Shown here in pieces: positions 45,497 through 56,237 of a stretch of 64,000 nt of DNA (position 1 is the first letter of the stretch; every line of letters begins with the position of its first letter). Location of the stretch: positions 1 to 64,000 of the forward strand of contig NZ_JAAORO010000001.1 in assembly GCF_017695955.1 (NCBI RefSeq), given 5' to 3'. Source of the DNA: Prochlorococcus marinus XMU1419. GTDB lineage: Bacteria > Cyanobacteriota > Cyanobacteriia > PCC-6307 > Cyanobiaceae. The notes under the pieces were generated by a model. That model worked only from the letters and a program-made list of their open reading frames with translations, was not told the DNA's origin and did no database searches. Made by a program: the position numbers and the translations under genes.

Positions 45497-48157
45497 ATGA
45501 CATCTCAACTTATTAAAAAAATAGTTACTGGAGATGAGATAAGAAATGCTTTTTTAAAATTTTACAGTGAAAAATTACATAAAATCATTCCAAGTGCATC
45601 TTTGATTCCAGATGACCCTACGGTTATGCTCACAATTGCTGGAATGCTACCTTTTAAACCAGTTTTTTTAGGTTTAAAAGAAAGACCATCAAAAAGGGCT
45701 ACATCTAGCCAAAAGTGCATCAGAACAAACGATATAGAAAATGTTGGAGTTACAGCTAGACATCATACTTTTTTTGAAATGCTTGGTAATTTCTCTTTTG
45801 GTGATTATTTTAAACGAGAGGCTATTCAATGGGCTTGGGAATTAGTTACTAATATTTATCAACTTTCTGTTGAAAATATAATTGTGAGTGTTTTTCACGA
45901 AGACGATGAGTCTGCAAAAATTTGGAGAGATGAGATTGGCATTCATCCAGATCGGATAGTAAAACTAGGTGAGGAAGATAATTTTTGGTCATCTGGCAAA
46001 ACAGGTCCATGTGGACCTTGTTCAGAACTTTATTATGATTTTCATCCTGAAAAGGGTCTGAAGAATATTGATTTAGAAGATGGAGATCGTTTTATTGAAT
46101 TTTATAATCTTGTTTTTATGCAATATAATCGTGATCCTAATGGAAAATTGACAGATTTAAAATTTAAAAATATTGATACAGGAATGGGTCTTGAAAGGAT
46201 GGCTCAAATACTACAAAAAAAGCAAAATAATTATGAGACAGATTTAATTTTTCCTATTATTCAAAAAATTTGTGAGATTGCAAATATTGATTATTTTTCT
46301 TCAGATGATAAAAACAAAATTTCTTTAAAAATCATTGGTGATCATACAAGAGCTGTTATTCATTTAATTTCTGATGGAGTAGCAGCAAGTAATCTCGGTA
46401 GGGGATATATATTAAGGAGGCTTATTAGAAGAATGGTCAGACATGGCAGATTATTAGGTATAACAAATGAATTTTTACCTCATATTGCTACTGTCGGGAT
46501 CAATTTAATGCAAAATAATTATCCTGATTTAAAAAATAATATTGATTTAATTTTGAATGAGATAAAAATTGAAGAAATAAGATTTAGGGAAACTCTTGAA
46601 AGAGGAGAGAAATTGCTAGATGAGTTAATTTCTTCAGGGCAGAAATTAATTTCTGGTTTTAAAGCTTTTGAACTTTATGATACTTATGGATTTCCTCTAG
46701 AACTTACTGTAGAAATTGCCGAAGAAAATAATATCAGCGTTGATGTAAAGGGTTTTGAAGAAGAAATGAATGGACAAAAAGAGAGAGCTAAAGCCGCTTC
46801 AAGTAATATTGATTTAACGTTAGAGGGATCATTAGAGCGAGAAATAGATCTTTTTAGCAAAACTGTTTTTAATGGTTATAATTCACTCCTTTCGGAAGCT
46901 GAAATCAAGGGTATATTCCTGGATTCAACATTAGTTAAGCAAGCAAGTGAAGGTCAGAAAGTTTTAATTGTTCTTGATCAGACATCTTTTTATGGAGAAT
47001 CTGGCGGACAAGTTGGTGATATTGGAACGATATTTTCAAAAGATGTAGAGGTCTTGGTAGATAATGTTATTCGAAAGAAAAATGTTTTTTTACATTATGG
47101 AAAGATTAAAAAAGGAATATTAACTATTGGACAAAAAGTTACGACTAATGTTAGCCCCTCTAATAGAGCTAAGGCTTCTGCAAATCATACAGCTACTCAT
47201 TTATTACAATCTGCACTTAAATCAGTTGTTAATGAAAGTGTTGGACAAAAAGGTTCATTAGTAGCCTTTAATAAATTACGATTTGACTTTAATTCCTCTA
47301 ATCCTATTTCTAAAGATCAAATTTCTAAGATTGAGACTTTAGTTAACTCTTGGATTATGGAAAACCATGCCCTAGAAATAAAAAATATGTCTAAGAGTGA
47401 GGCTCTTGAAAAGGGCGCAGTCGCCATGTTTGGAGAAAAATATGATGATGAAGTGCGCGTTGTTAATGTACCAGGAGTTTCAATGGAACTTTGTGGTGGC
47501 ACTCATGTTCTAACGACATCCGAATTAGGTTCTTTCAAAATAATTAGTGAAGAAGGAATCTCAGCTGGAGTAAGAAGGATCGAAGCATTATCAGGCCAAT
47601 CAGCATTAGACTTTTTCAGTGATAGAAATGCTTTAGTAAATCAACTAAGTGATTTGTTAAAAGCAAATCCTAACCAACTTTTTGAAAGGGTTAATAATTT
47701 GCAAGTAGAGCTTATTAATAAGAACAAAGAGATACAAAAAATGAAAGATGAAATTGCATATTTTAAATACTCTTCTATAAAATCATCCGCAGAAATAGTA
47801 AATTCTTTTTCAATTTTAGTAAATCAGATTGATGGCTTAGATGGTAATTCTTTGCAATCTGCAGCACTTAATTTAACTTCTCATTTAGGTAACAAAGCAA
47901 TAGTGATTCTTGGGGGAATACCAAATCCAGAAAATAGAAAGTTGTTATTTGTAGTTTCTTTAGGTGATGATGTAGTAAAAATAGGATTGCATGCAGGTAA
48001 ATTAATTGATGAGATTGCAAGAATGTGTTCGGGAGGTGGAGGAGGAAAGCCTAACTTTGCTCAAGCAGGTGCTAAAGATATTGATAAGTTAAGTGATGCT
48101 CTAGATTATGCTAAAAATCATTTACAAAAAAAATTAGATAGTCATTCTGATAAATAA
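45497..48157 (+). CDS. alaS: Alanyl-tRNA synthetase
   Basis: The 886-residue enzyme charges tRNA-Ala and also the tmRNA encoded in this window. The class II motif 2 region [21 protein letters not shown], the editing-domain HTATHLL segment ([12 protein letters not shown]) and the zinc site with Cys666 (ELCGGTHV) are present. The C-terminal oligomerisation domain ends with [18 protein letters not shown]. Length is normal. Its 3' end overlaps speA on the opposite strand by 16 bp. Confidence 0.97.
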   Translation: MTSQLIKKIVTGDEIRNAFLKFYSEKLHKIIPSASLIPDDPTVMLTIAGMLPFKPVFLGLKERPSKRATSSQKCIRTNDIENVGVTARHHTFFEMLGNFSFGDYFKREAIQWAWELVTNIYQLSVENIIVSVFHEDDESAKIWRDEIGIHPDRIVKLGEEDNFWSSGKTGPCGPCSELYYDFHPEKGLKNIDLEDGDRFIEFYNLVFMQYNRDPNGKLTDLKFKNIDTGMGLERMAQILQKKQNNYETDLIFPIIQKICEIANIDYFSSDDKNKISLKIIGDHTRAVIHLISDGVAASNLGRGYILRRLIRRMVRHGRLLGITNEFLPHIATVGINLMQNNYPDLKNNIDLILNEIKIEEIRFRETLERGEKLLDELISSGQKLISGFKAFELYDTYGFPLELTVEIAEENNISVDVKGFEEEMNGQKERAKAASSNIDLTLEGSLEREIDLFSKTVFNGYNSLLSEAEIKGIFLDSTLVKQASEGQKVLIVLDQTSFYGESGGQVGDIGTIFSKDVEVLVDNVIRKKNVFLHYGKIKKGILTIGQKVTTNVSPSNRAKASANHTATHLLQSALKSVVNESVGQKGSLVAFNKLRFDFNSSNPISKDQISKIETLVNSWIMENHALEIKNMSKSEALEKGAVAMFGEKYDDEVRVVNVPGVSMELCGGTHVLTTSELGSFKIISEEGISAGVRRIEALSGQSALDFFSDRNALVNQLSDLLKANPNQLFERVNNLQVELINKNKEIQKMKDEIAYFKYSSIKSSAEIVNSFSILVNQIDGLDGNSLQSAALNLTSHLGNKAIVILGGIPNPENRKLLFVVSLGDDVVKIGLHAGKLIDEIARMCSGGGGGKPNFAQAGAKDIDKLSDALDYAKNHLQKKLDSHSDK

Positions 48158-50088
48158 CTACTTTTTCTGAGACTAATTTCGATTTGATCTATTAATTTCC
48201 TTGCTTCTTCAATAGTTAATTTTTTTTGATCAATTGCTGATTCAGTATTAAGTCTTATAGATTCAACCAAAGAAGCTGAACTGTAATCTAATAATTGTAA
48301 AATTTCAGATTTACTTTCCTCTTTAATAATATTTTTGACCTTATATGAATCATCTTGATTTATGTCTATATGAACAACGTTTGTACTTCCAAATAAATTG
48401 TGCAAGTTTCCTAATGCTTCTTGATAGGCTCCAGTCATAAAAATTCCAATTAAATAATCTTTATCTGCCTCTGGCTTATGTAAATTTAGTAATGATTTAA
48501 TTTTTCCATCATCAATAAAATTATTTAGTTTCCCATCTGAATCACAGGTTAAATCTGCAAAGTTGCCTTTGCAGAACGGCTCCTCTAAGTGCCTATGTAT
48601 TGGTACAATTGGAAAAATCTGATTTATTGCCCAGCTATCGGGAATAGATTTAAAGATAGATAAATTTGCATAATAAGTTGATGCAAGAGTTTCTGTAATT
48701 TCAGATAAATTAGGGTGATTGATTTCATCATTATTCAGGTTATTAGAAATTTCTTTTGCGCAAGCCCAAGTAAGTTCTTCGGCATAAGCTCTTTCTGCCA
48801 AACTTAAAAATCCTAATCTAAAAGCGACTAAGCAATCTTCTTTAAACTTTTTTGCATCATTCCATAGTTCAATTATTTGAGATAAATTTATTTTTTTATT
48901 TTTAAGTTTTTTTAATTCATAGTAAGTTTCAAGTAAATTTGAAATTATTAATTGTTGATTTTTTTTATCAAAAATTTGTAGTTTGGAACTGACATTGCTT
49001 GTTCCTAGGACATTAAAAATTAAAACTGAACAATGACTAATTATTGCTCTTCCACTTTCTGAGATTATGGTTGGATGCTTGATATTATTTAATTCACATG
49101 AATCCTTAATAGTTGCAATTACATCGTTCGCATAATTTTGAAGAGAATAATTAGTGGAGGTGTTTGAGGAGGTTTTAGTTCCATCAAAATCTATTCCTAA
49201 TCCTCCCCCAACGTCGATATATTGCATTGGAGCTCCTAGTTTGCATAGTTCAACATATATTTGACTCGCTTCTTGTAATGCGTCTTTGATTACAGCAATA
49301 TCACTTATTTGACTGCCTATATGAAAATGGAGCAATTTCATTTCGTTGATAAGATTTGCTTCTTTTAGTTCTTTTATCGTCAACATAATTTCTGGGATTG
49401 ATAATCCAAATTTGGAATTATCTCCAATAGATTTACTCCACCTACCACTACTTTTACTTGATAACTTTGCTCTAATTCCTATCAATGGAGTTGCGTTAAG
49501 TTCCTGAACTGCTTGAATAATTCTTCTTACCTCATCTCGTTGTTCAATAACTATTATTGGATTTTTACCGAGTTTTCTTGCCAAAGTAGCAATCTCAATA
49601 TATTTTTTATCTTTATATCCGTTGCATATTAATAATGCATTTTGGTTTTCAAGAAGTGCAAGGCCAATTAATAGTTCTGATTTACTTCCTACTTCTAAAC
49701 CAAAATTCCATTGGCTACCAAACTCTATTATCTTTTCTAGGACATTTTTCTGTTGATTACATTTGACAGGAAAAACGCCTTGATAAATGTTCTCATATTT
49801 ATAGGTTTTTATTGCTTTTAAAAAAGAGTCATGTAATGCATTTATGCGATCTTTCAAGATATCATTAAATCTGATTATTAATGGAGGATTTATTTCTCTA
49901 CTCTTGAGTTCTTTGACAAGCTTAAAAAGATCAATCTTATTTTCAGATTTCATATCTTTAGTTACTGATATATTTCCTTTGGAATTTATAGAAAAATATT
50001 TATCTCCCCATTTGTCTATGTTATAAGTCGAAATACTATCTTCAATAGTCCAAATATTCTTTAATTTTTTCGGCTCAAAATTGGTCAA
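48142..50088 (-). CDS. speA: Biosynthetic arginine decarboxylase
   Basis: SpeA decarboxylates arginine to agmatine, the first step to putrescine and spermidine. The 648-residue length is typical of the fold-III PLP enzyme. The PLP lysine is Lys109 ([13 protein letters not shown]). Further family segments are [46 protein letters not shown] and ISESGRAI. The allosteric C-terminal helical part is present. It is convergent with alaS with a 16-bp overlap, and divergent from ndk. Confidence 0.95.
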   Translation of the reverse strand: MTNFEPKKLKNIWTIEDSISTYNIDKWGDKYFSINSKGNISVTKDMKSENKIDLFKLVKELKSREINPPLIIRFNDILKDRINALHDSFLKAIKTYKYENIYQGVFPVKCNQQKNVLEKIIEFGSQWNFGLEVGSKSELLIGLALLENQNALLICNGYKDKKYIEIATLARKLGKNPIIVIEQRDEVRRIIQAVQELNATPLIGIRAKLSSKSSGRWSKSIGDNSKFGLSIPEIMLTIKELKEANLINEMKLLHFHIGSQISDIAVIKDALQEASQIYVELCKLGAPMQYIDVGGGLGIDFDGTKTSSNTSTNYSLQNYANDVIATIKDSCELNNIKHPTIISESGRAIISHCSVLIFNVLGTSNVSSKLQIFDKKNQQLIISNLLETYYELKKLKNKKINLSQIIELWNDAKKFKEDCLVAFRLGFLSLAERAYAEELTWACAKEISNNLNNDEINHPNLSEITETLASTYYANLSIFKSIPDSWAINQIFPIVPIHRHLEEPFCKGNFADLTCDSDGKLNNFIDDGKIKSLLNLHKPEADKDYLIGIFMTGAYQEALGNLHNLFGSTNVVHIDINQDDSYKVKNIIKEESKSEILQLLDYSSASLVESIRLNTESAIDQKKLTIEEARKLIDQIEISLRKSSYLSE

Positions 50089-50210
50089 TTTATGTCTTAG
50101 TGATTAATAAATGTTTTTGAAAATAACTCAAAACAATATCTTTTATTTTAATGATTACTTGCCAAGTTACCACCCAAAAGTTGAATATACATAGAGTGAT
50201 TATTAACTAA

Positions 50211-50669
50211 ATGACCAAAGAGAGAACTTTTATTGCAATTAAACCAGATGGAGTTCAAAGAGGATATGTTTCTGAGATTATTGGCAGATTTGAAAAAAAA
50301 GGATTTAAATTGGTTGGATTAAAGCAATTAATTCCTTCAAAAGAAATTGCTCAAAATCATTATGGAGTACATAGAGAAAGACCCTTTTTTGATGATTTAG
50401 TAGACTTTATTTCAAGTGGGCCTGTTGTAGCAATGGTGTGGGAAGGCGAAGGAGTAATTTTGAGTGCTAGAAAACTAATAGGGGCAACAAAACCTCTGGA
50501 AGCAGAGCCTGGAACAATTAGAGGTGACTTAGCTATTGATATTGGGAGGAATATTATTCATGGTTCTGATGGAGAAGATACAGCAAAATTTGAAATTGAT
50601 CTATGGTTTAACGAAGAGGAATTATGTGAGTGGGAAACTTCTGATTCGAAATGGCGATCTGAAAATTAA
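50211..50669 (+). CDS. ndk: Nucleoside diphosphate kinase
   Basis: Ndk balances nucleoside triphosphate pools by moving the gamma phosphate. The 152-residue protein has the catalytic His117 in NIIHGSDG and the opening [20 protein letters not shown] with the conserved lysine. Length is that of the small hexameric form. It ends 3 bp before the stop of the convergent thiO gene. No shared operon is visible. Confidence 0.97.
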   Translation: MTKERTFIAIKPDGVQRGYVSEIIGRFEKKGFKLVGLKQLIPSKEIAQNHYGVHRERPFFDDLVDFISSGPVVAMVWEGEGVILSARKLIGATKPLEAEPGTIRGDLAIDIGRNIIHGSDGEDTAKFEIDLWFNEEELCEWETSDSKWRSEN

Positions 50670-50672
50670 AAT

Positions 50673-51782
50673 TTAAATCGCAAATCTATCTAAACTAAAT
50701 TTTTCTAAAAAGTTTTTTTCTATTTCTTTGAGATTTTTATTTTGAACTATTTTCAAAAGAAGATCACTTGTTATTGCAGAAAATAAAACTCCATTTCTGT
50801 AATGTCCTGTAGCTATAAAAAGATTTTCAATTTTTGATTTTCCAATTATTGGTTTTAGATCTGGTGTGCAAGGTCTAAATCCCCACCAATGTTCCATTTG
50901 TGGCCAATTAATAGCTTCTGGTAATAAGGTGAGAATGCCTTCTTGCAATTGTTTTATTCCATTAGGAGTATTACCCTGATTAAATTTTGAATCTTTTTCA
51001 ACTGTCGCTCCAACTATAATAAGGCCATCATCACGGGGAACTAGATAAGTTTTTGGACCAAAAATAACTCTTTTCAAAAAATTTGCTGGACCTTGTATTG
51101 ATAGCATTTGTCCCTTTACAGGAAAGACTGGAATTTTATTAAAAATTTTTTTACTCCAAGCACCGCTGCATATAATTGCTTTTTCGCAGTTAATTTTTTT
51201 TATTTCCCCAGTGGCACATACAACTGTTGCACCTATAACTTTGTTTTTTTCGAATGTCAAATCTTCTACTTCTGATCCCTCTTGAAATTCGACTCCATGC
51301 AAGGAGCATGCTCTCTCAAGAGCACGCATCAATCTTCTTCGGTTATCTATTTGCCCATCTTGTTCAAAAAGTAAACCATGTTTCCAAATAGAATTCATTC
51401 CATTAATTTCTGTTTGAAGATCTTTGTGATTTAAATATTTTCCATATTCATAAGTGGGAAACTCTTCAAGATCTTCTTTGTTTTTAAATGGAACTACTAT
51501 GCCACATTTTCTTAAACCGCATTTAATATTACTATCTTGTTCTATACTTTTTATCCACTTTGGAATTAGATTTTGACTTTCTTGGCCAAATTTTAGTAAT
51601 TCATCTTCGAGCCCTTCGGCATGAGTAGCTAACATTCCTGCAGCAACAAATCCAGCTGATTCATTTCTGTTTTTGCTTAAAACTAAAACTTTGAAGTTAT
51701 TTCTAGAAAATTCATAAGCAATAGATAAACCCAAAAGTCCACCCCCAATGATTAATATTGAATTTTTGGTTTCTTGTGACAT
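50673..51782 (-). CDS. thiO: Glycine oxidase-like FAD enzyme ThiO
   Basis: The 369-residue protein has the N-terminal FAD motif ILIIGGGLLGLSIAYEFSR (about 9-27) and matches D-amino-acid-oxidase-type ThiO, with VAAGMLATHAEG, IICSGAWSKKIF and the C-terminal GHYRNGVLFSAITSDLL. ThiO oxidises glycine to iminoglycine for the thiazole half of thiamine in organisms lacking ThiH. It is separated by 77 bp from the divergent gatB start and is convergent with ndk. Other glycine or sarcosine oxidases look alike, so the substrate is inferred from family size and the cyanobacterial context. Confidence 0.85.
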   Translation of the reverse strand: MSQETKNSILIIGGGLLGLSIAYEFSRNNFKVLVLSKNRNESAGFVAAGMLATHAEGLEDELLKFGQESQNLIPKWIKSIEQDSNIKCGLRKCGIVVPFKNKEDLEEFPTYEYGKYLNHKDLQTEINGMNSIWKHGLLFEQDGQIDNRRRLMRALERACSLHGVEFQEGSEVEDLTFEKNKVIGATVVCATGEIKKINCEKAIICSGAWSKKIFNKIPVFPVKGQMLSIQGPANFLKRVIFGPKTYLVPRDDGLIIVGATVEKDSKFNQGNTPNGIKQLQEGILTLLPEAINWPQMEHWWGFRPCTPDLKPIIGKSKIENLFIATGHYRNGVLFSAITSDLLLKIVQNKNLKEIEKNFLEKFSLDRFAI

Positions 51783-51859
51783 TTAAAAATTAATATTTTT
51801 TTGTGTTTTGGTCCTCTTTTCCTTTATATCCAATAATATTAATAAAGAGACTTTTGATA

Positions 51860-53332
51860 ATGAACAATTTGGATTCTTGGGAAGCTGTGATTGGTTTGGA
51901 AACTCATGTACAGCTTAATACGAAAAGTAAAATATTCACATCTGCGTCAACAGCTTTTGGTGATGCACCTAATACGCATATAGATCCTGTAGTTTGTGGG
52001 TTACCAGGAACCCTTCCAGTTTTGAATGAGACTGTTCTTGAGTATGCTGTAAAAACTTCGTTAGCATTAAATTTAAACGTTGCAGAACATTGTAAATTTG
52101 ATAGAAAACAATATTTTTATCCTGATCTGCCTAAAAATTATCAAATTTCACAATTTGATGAGCCATTAGCTGAAAATGGTTGGTTAGAGGTTGAAATAAT
52201 TGAAAATGACAAAGATCCTTATATCAAAAAAATTGGTATAGAAAGGCTACATATGGAAGAAGACGCCGGAAAACTAGTCCATTCAGGAAGTGATAGATTA
52301 GCTGGCTCTAAGTATTCTTTAGTTGATTACAATCGTGCCGGAATAGCGCTTTGTGAGATTGTAAGTAAACCAGATATTAGATCAGGTAAAGAGGCATCTG
52401 AATATGCTTCAGAGATTAGAAGAACAGTTAGGTATCTAGGGGTATCAGACGGAAATATGCAAGAGGGTTCATTACGCTGTGATGTCAATATTTCAGTTAG
52501 AAAAGGACCTAATGCTCCTTTTGGTACCAAAGTGGAAATAAAAAACATGAATTCATTTTCTGCAATTCAAAAGGCTTGTGATTATGAAATAGCCAGACAA
52601 ATAGAAGTTTATGAAAATGGAGGGAAAATTGTTCAAGAAACAAGGTTATGGGATGAAGCTAAGCAATTAACGAAAAGTATGAGATTAAAAGAAGGTAGCA
52701 GTGACTATAGATATTTTCCTGATCCTGACTTAGGTCCAATTGAAATAACAAAAGCCCAACAAGAAATATGGTTTAAAGAACTACCAGAATTACCTTCAAA
52801 AAAAAGAAATAAATACGTAAGTCAATTTGGGTTGTCTGCATATGATGCAAGGGTAATTTCTGATGAAATAACCATGGCAAACTTTTTTGAAGAAACAGTA
52901 GCAAATGGTGCTGAGGCCAAACTAGCTTCAAATTGGGTAACAAGTGATATTGTGGGCTATTTAAAATCAAACAAACTAAGTTTTAGTCAATTAAAGCTTA
53001 GTCCTGAAAATCTTGCTGAAATGATAAACATGATTTCAAAAAATATTATAAGTGGAAAAATTGCAAAAGAAATTTTACCTGAACTTATTCAAAAAAATAT
53101 TCCTCCGAAAAAATTAGTCGAAGAAAAAGGGTTGGCAATGATATCTGATTCTTCAAGTATTTTACCAATAATTGATGAACTGATAAATGAACATCCAAAT
53201 GAAGTTCAAGCATTTAAAAATGGCAAAACTAAGTTACTTGGTTTTTTTGTTGGTCAACTTATGAAAAGAACAAAAGGTAAAGCTGACCCGAAACTTGCAA
53301 ATAAACTTCTTATGGAAAAATTGAATAGCTAA
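51860..53332 (+). CDS. gatB: Aspartyl/glutamyl-tRNA(Asn/Gln) amidotransferase subunit B
   Basis: GatB is the tRNA-binding and kinase subunit of the GatCAB complex that converts Glu-tRNA-Gln to Gln-tRNA-Gln. From ATG 51860 it has 490 residues, the normal family length, and begins MNNLDSWEAVIGLETHVQL. The frame stays open upstream to 51803 but the extra 19 residues are not family-like, and AAAGAG (51844-51849) sits well before the ATG. Key segments are KNYQISQFDEPL, RLHMEEDAGKL and GSLRCDVNISVR. The GatA and GatC genes are not in the window. Confidence 0.96.
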   Translation: MNNLDSWEAVIGLETHVQLNTKSKIFTSASTAFGDAPNTHIDPVVCGLPGTLPVLNETVLEYAVKTSLALNLNVAEHCKFDRKQYFYPDLPKNYQISQFDEPLAENGWLEVEIIENDKDPYIKKIGIERLHMEEDAGKLVHSGSDRLAGSKYSLVDYNRAGIALCEIVSKPDIRSGKEASEYASEIRRTVRYLGVSDGNMQEGSLRCDVNISVRKGPNAPFGTKVEIKNMNSFSAIQKACDYEIARQIEVYENGGKIVQETRLWDEAKQLTKSMRLKEGSSDYRYFPDPDLGPIEITKAQQEIWFKELPELPSKKRNKYVSQFGLSAYDARVISDEITMANFFEETVANGAEAKLASNWVTSDIVGYLKSNKLSFSQLKLSPENLAEMINMISKNIISGKIAKEILPELIQKNIPPKKLVEEKGLAMISDSSSILPIIDELINEHPNEVQAFKNGKTKLLGFFVGQLMKRTKGKADPKLANKLLMEKLNS

Positions 53333-53335
53333 AGT

Positions 53336-53953
53336 TTAAAGAAGCTCTTTTATCGTATTGATCCATTTATTTTCATCATCTGAATTATCTAAAATAATAT
53401 CTGAAAATTTTCTTTTTTCTTCAAAACTTAATTGACAATTTATCAATTCATATGCCTCTTTTTCGCTAATTTTATCTCTTGTGGTAAGTCTTTTTTTTTG
53501 TAGTTCTTTAGGACATTTAACTAACCATATTTCAGTGCAAATATCTTCAAATTTTGCTTCAAATAATAATGGAATAACCAATATTATAGTTTGATTATTT
53601 CTGTATTGACTGCATTCTTCTATCATTCTTTCTTTAATTAAGGGGTGAAGCAGTTTTTCAATCCATTCCTTGCTTGCTGAATGTTTAAAAATAATGTTCC
53701 TTAAAAGTTTTCTGTTTATTTCCCTTTCTGAATTGCTTTTATTATCAATAATTTTATTTCCAAAATAATTTAAAATTTTCTTATATCCATATGTATTTGG
53801 TTTGATTAATTCTCTTGAAAAATGATCTGCATCTAATATTGGTAGGTTTTTATTTTTTCTAATGTAATTAGTTATGGTTGTCTTCCCACTTGCAATACCT
53901 CCTGTTAAACCAATTCTTCTTTGGTTGTTTTTTAATTTTTGAAGAATATCCAT
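53336..53953 (-). CDS. coaE: Dephospho-CoA kinase
   Basis: CoaE makes the final phosphorylation in CoA synthesis. The 205-residue protein has the P-loop GLTGGIASGKTT (about 16-27), the DADHFSREL motif and the VIPLLFEAKFEDICTEIWLV segment of the family. It is convergent with gatB, with 3 bp between the stops, and divergent from argJ, whose start is 77 bp away. Length and start are as expected. Confidence 0.95.
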   Translation of the reverse strand: MDILQKLKNNQRRIGLTGGIASGKTTITNYIRKNKNLPILDADHFSRELIKPNTYGYKKILNYFGNKIIDNKSNSEREINRKLLRNIIFKHSASKEWIEKLLHPLIKERMIEECSQYRNNQTIILVIPLLFEAKFEDICTEIWLVKCPKELQKKRLTTRDKISEKEAYELINCQLSFEEKRKFSDIILDNSDDENKWINTIKELL

Positions 53954-54029
53954 ATAATTAATAATAATCTAATTACTTAGTTTCTTTAGTATTAAAGAGT
54001 AGTTAGTATGAATTAAAATACCAAAAAGT

Positions 54030-55268
54030 TTGAGCCAGTTAGATTCCAATTGGTCGTTTGTTGATGACAGTAAGGTAACACCTAAGGGGTTTCTTTTTGC
54101 TGGGATATCTGCTGGTTTAAAAGCTTCTAATAAAAAAGATTTAGCACTAATCCTCGCTCCAGAAGGAAGTATTTTTAGTGGGATGTTTACTCAATCAGTA
54201 GTCCGCGCTTCTTGTGTGGATATTTGTGAGGAAAGGATTAAAACAACTTCAGGTTTTGTAAGAGCAATACTAATTAATTCTGGTCAAGCAAATGCCTGTA
54301 CAGGAAGTCTTGGCATTCAACATTTTCAAATTGCTACAGGAAAGATTGCGGAACTTTTAGGAATAAAAGAAGAAGAAGTTTTAATGTGCTCAACTGGTGT
54401 AATTGGTGTTCCAATACAAATAAATGATTTAGTAAAAAATCTACCGAATTTAGTTAGTGATTTAAAGGATAATAATTTTGAAAATGCAGCAGAAGCAATT
54501 TTGACTACTGATTTGACTTTGAAAAAAGTGTCAATAGAGACGATTATTCAAGGTAGAAAAATAAAAATAGCAGGATTTGCAAAAGGTTCAGGAATGATTT
54601 ATCCCAATATGGCTACAATGCTTGCTTTTCTAACCTGTGACGCGGGTATTGAAAAAGAAGAATGGGATAATATGATTGCTATTGCTGTTAAAAAATCTTT
54701 TAATGCAATATCAGTTGATGGAGAGACAAGCACAAACGATTCTTTTGTTGGAATAAATTCAGGAGAGAAAATTGACAAAAGATTTTTTCCAATAATCCAA
54801 AAAGGGATTGATATTGTGTGTCAAAATTTGGCAAAAAATATTGCAAGGGATGGAGAGGGAGCAAATTGCTTATTAGAAGTTTTAGTTCAAGGGGCAAAAA
54901 ATACTGATGATGCAATTATGGTTGCTAAATCTATTTGTAATTCCGCATTGGTAAAAACTGCGATCCATGGCTGTGATCCTAATTGGGGAAGAATCATTTC
55001 CGCTGCAGGTAATGCTGGAGTTAAATTCAACTTAAATTACGTTGATTTGTATATAGGTAATTATCAGATTTTGGAAAAGGGAAAGTTAAATAAATTTGAT
55101 CCACAAAAAGTCACAGATTACATTGAATCCAGAATGAAAGGTAGATATTTAGTTGATGATATTGTAAAAATTATGATTAACCTCAATTCTGGCGAATCGG
55201 AAGGTGCAGCTTGGGGATGCGATCTTTCTAAAAAGTATGTTGAAATAAATAGTGAATATACTACTTAA
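54030..55268 (+). CDS. argJ: Bifunctional ornithine acetyltransferase / N-acetylglutamate synthase
   Basis: ArgJ transfers the acetyl group from N-acetylornithine to glutamate, and the bifunctional form also uses acetyl-CoA. The 412-residue precursor is cut autocatalytically before Thr196 in GMIYPNMATMLAF, giving alpha and beta chains; the surrounding KGSGM motif is intact. The end NSEYTT is family-like. TTG 54030 is the only suitable start for MSQLDSNWSF. The last 8 bp overlap the convergent small membrane gene. Together with argH at 14.6-16.0 kb it belongs to arginine synthesis, but not in one operon. Confidence 0.95.
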   Translation: MSQLDSNWSFVDDSKVTPKGFLFAGISAGLKASNKKDLALILAPEGSIFSGMFTQSVVRASCVDICEERIKTTSGFVRAILINSGQANACTGSLGIQHFQIATGKIAELLGIKEEEVLMCSTGVIGVPIQINDLVKNLPNLVSDLKDNNFENAAEAILTTDLTLKKVSIETIIQGRKIKIAGFAKGSGMIYPNMATMLAFLTCDAGIEKEEWDNMIAIAVKKSFNAISVDGETSTNDSFVGINSGEKIDKRFFPIIQKGIDIVCQNLAKNIARDGEGANCLLEVLVQGAKNTDDAIMVAKSICNSALVKTAIHGCDPNWGRIISAAGNAGVKFNLNYVDLYIGNYQILEKGKLNKFDPQKVTDYIESRMKGRYLVDDIVKIMINLNSGESEGAAWGCDLSKKYVEINSEYTT

Positions 55269-55503
55269 GCCTTAGTAAATCCATTGGTATATATTCATTT
55301 ATACAAAGAAACAGTATTGTTAAAGTTCCAATTACAGAACCTATCAAACCTCCAAAAAAATTAACTAATAATCTAGATTGTGGAATTTTTGTTTCTTCAC
55401 TTTTTTCTTCTTCAAAATCAGAAGAATCAACTACTTTTAAGCGCTGATTGGTTGTTGGTTGTTTAAGTTGTTGGTGTCGGATGAGGGCTTCGAAATCAGG
55501 CAT
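55261..55503 (-). CDS. Small membrane protein overlapping parA, unknown
   Basis: From ATG 55503 this encodes 80 residues: a polar N-terminus (MPDFEALIRHQQLKQ, then an acidic FEEEKSEET) and one or two membrane passes (LLVNFFGGLIGSVIGTLTILFLCI, about 45-68), with a short tail. The frame is open up to 55527. Its first 67 bp also encode the C-terminal tail of the upstream ParA ATPase in another frame. Since no later start would keep the protein, the overlap appears real. The function may be tied to ParA by coupled translation, but that is inference. Confidence 0.62.
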   Translation of the reverse strand: MPDFEALIRHQQLKQPTTNQRLKVVDSSDFEEEKSEETKIPQSRLLVNFFGGLIGSVIGTLTILFLCINEYIPMDLLRLK

Positions 55504-56108
55504 GGAATTTGTGAGGCAATTGAACAATAAGCAGACCAGCCCGTCATTCGACGAGGATCTGATCTACCTAAATCGTCTACAGCTTCAAATACAGCATTAC
55601 CCGCGGCTTCTGCTTTATCAAAAGCTGAAAGTAAGGGTATAAATGTATCAAATACATATAAACCAAAATTTTCTAGAGCTGCTTTGGCTTGTTGCGCTGC
55701 TTTTTGCTGTCTAAAATCAACTTTTACTATCACTACAGCATGGTTTACTTTTAAGTTGCTTAATAAATTAGCTAGTTCAACAGTTAATTCTACTGATCTC
55801 GCTTTTGCAGTTGTAGGTAAGATAACTAAATCTGAACCATATGCTAAGTGTTTAAGTTCTTCTTGATCACTGCTAGCCTGTCCATCAGTTATTACGATTT
55901 CTGATGATCTTGATGCTTTAGCAGCTGAACTGACTGGGAAAACTGGAAATGGAAGATTGCCTCTTGATGAGTAAGCTAATGCAGATCTATTCTTATCGGC
56001 ATCTACTATGCAAACTTTTTTACCTTCAGAATGCCAAACACTAGCTAGGTGAATACTTGTGCAGGTCTTCGCCACACCCCCTTTTTGTCCGCAAACGGTA
56101 ATGAACAA
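55437..56108 (-). CDS. ParA/Soj-type ATPase
   Basis: The 223-residue protein has the deviant Walker A motif QKGGVAKTCTS (about 8-18, Lys9 and Lys14), with Ala where many ParA proteins have Gly. VDADKNRSALAYSSRG is the Walker-A' region, and there is a DLVILPTTAKARS segment in place of the usual Walker B context. Such ATPases position DNA or protein cargo. No parB or parS is adjacent, and the gene lies far from dnaN, so chromosome segregation is possible but not shown; it may place another cargo. The C-terminal 22 codons overlap a small membrane protein gene. The product is short for the family. Confidence 0.82.
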   Translation of the reverse strand: MFITVCGQKGGVAKTCTSIHLASVWHSEGKKVCIVDADKNRSALAYSSRGNLPFPVFPVSSAAKASRSSEIVITDGQASSDQEELKHLAYGSDLVILPTTAKARSVELTVELANLLSNLKVNHAVVIVKVDFRQQKAAQQAKAALENFGLYVFDTFIPLLSAFDKAEAAGNAVFEAVDDLGRSDPRRMTGWSAYCSIASQIPCLISKPSSDTNNLNNQQPISA

Positions 56109-56237
56109 TTTTTTCTTTTTATTTCTCTTACTTTGGAGAATAATTTCTTAATGTCAAGAGAAATTGATTTTTAATGCTTTAAAACTTATTTTTTGAAATA
56201 TTTAAAAGAGGATAATATTTTTAGATAACCTTAAAAA

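Noticed and set aside
51803-51859. Upstream extension of gatB by 19 codons
   Set aside because: The extra residues are not family-like, and ATG 51860 with AAAGAG upstream gives the normal 490-residue GatB.
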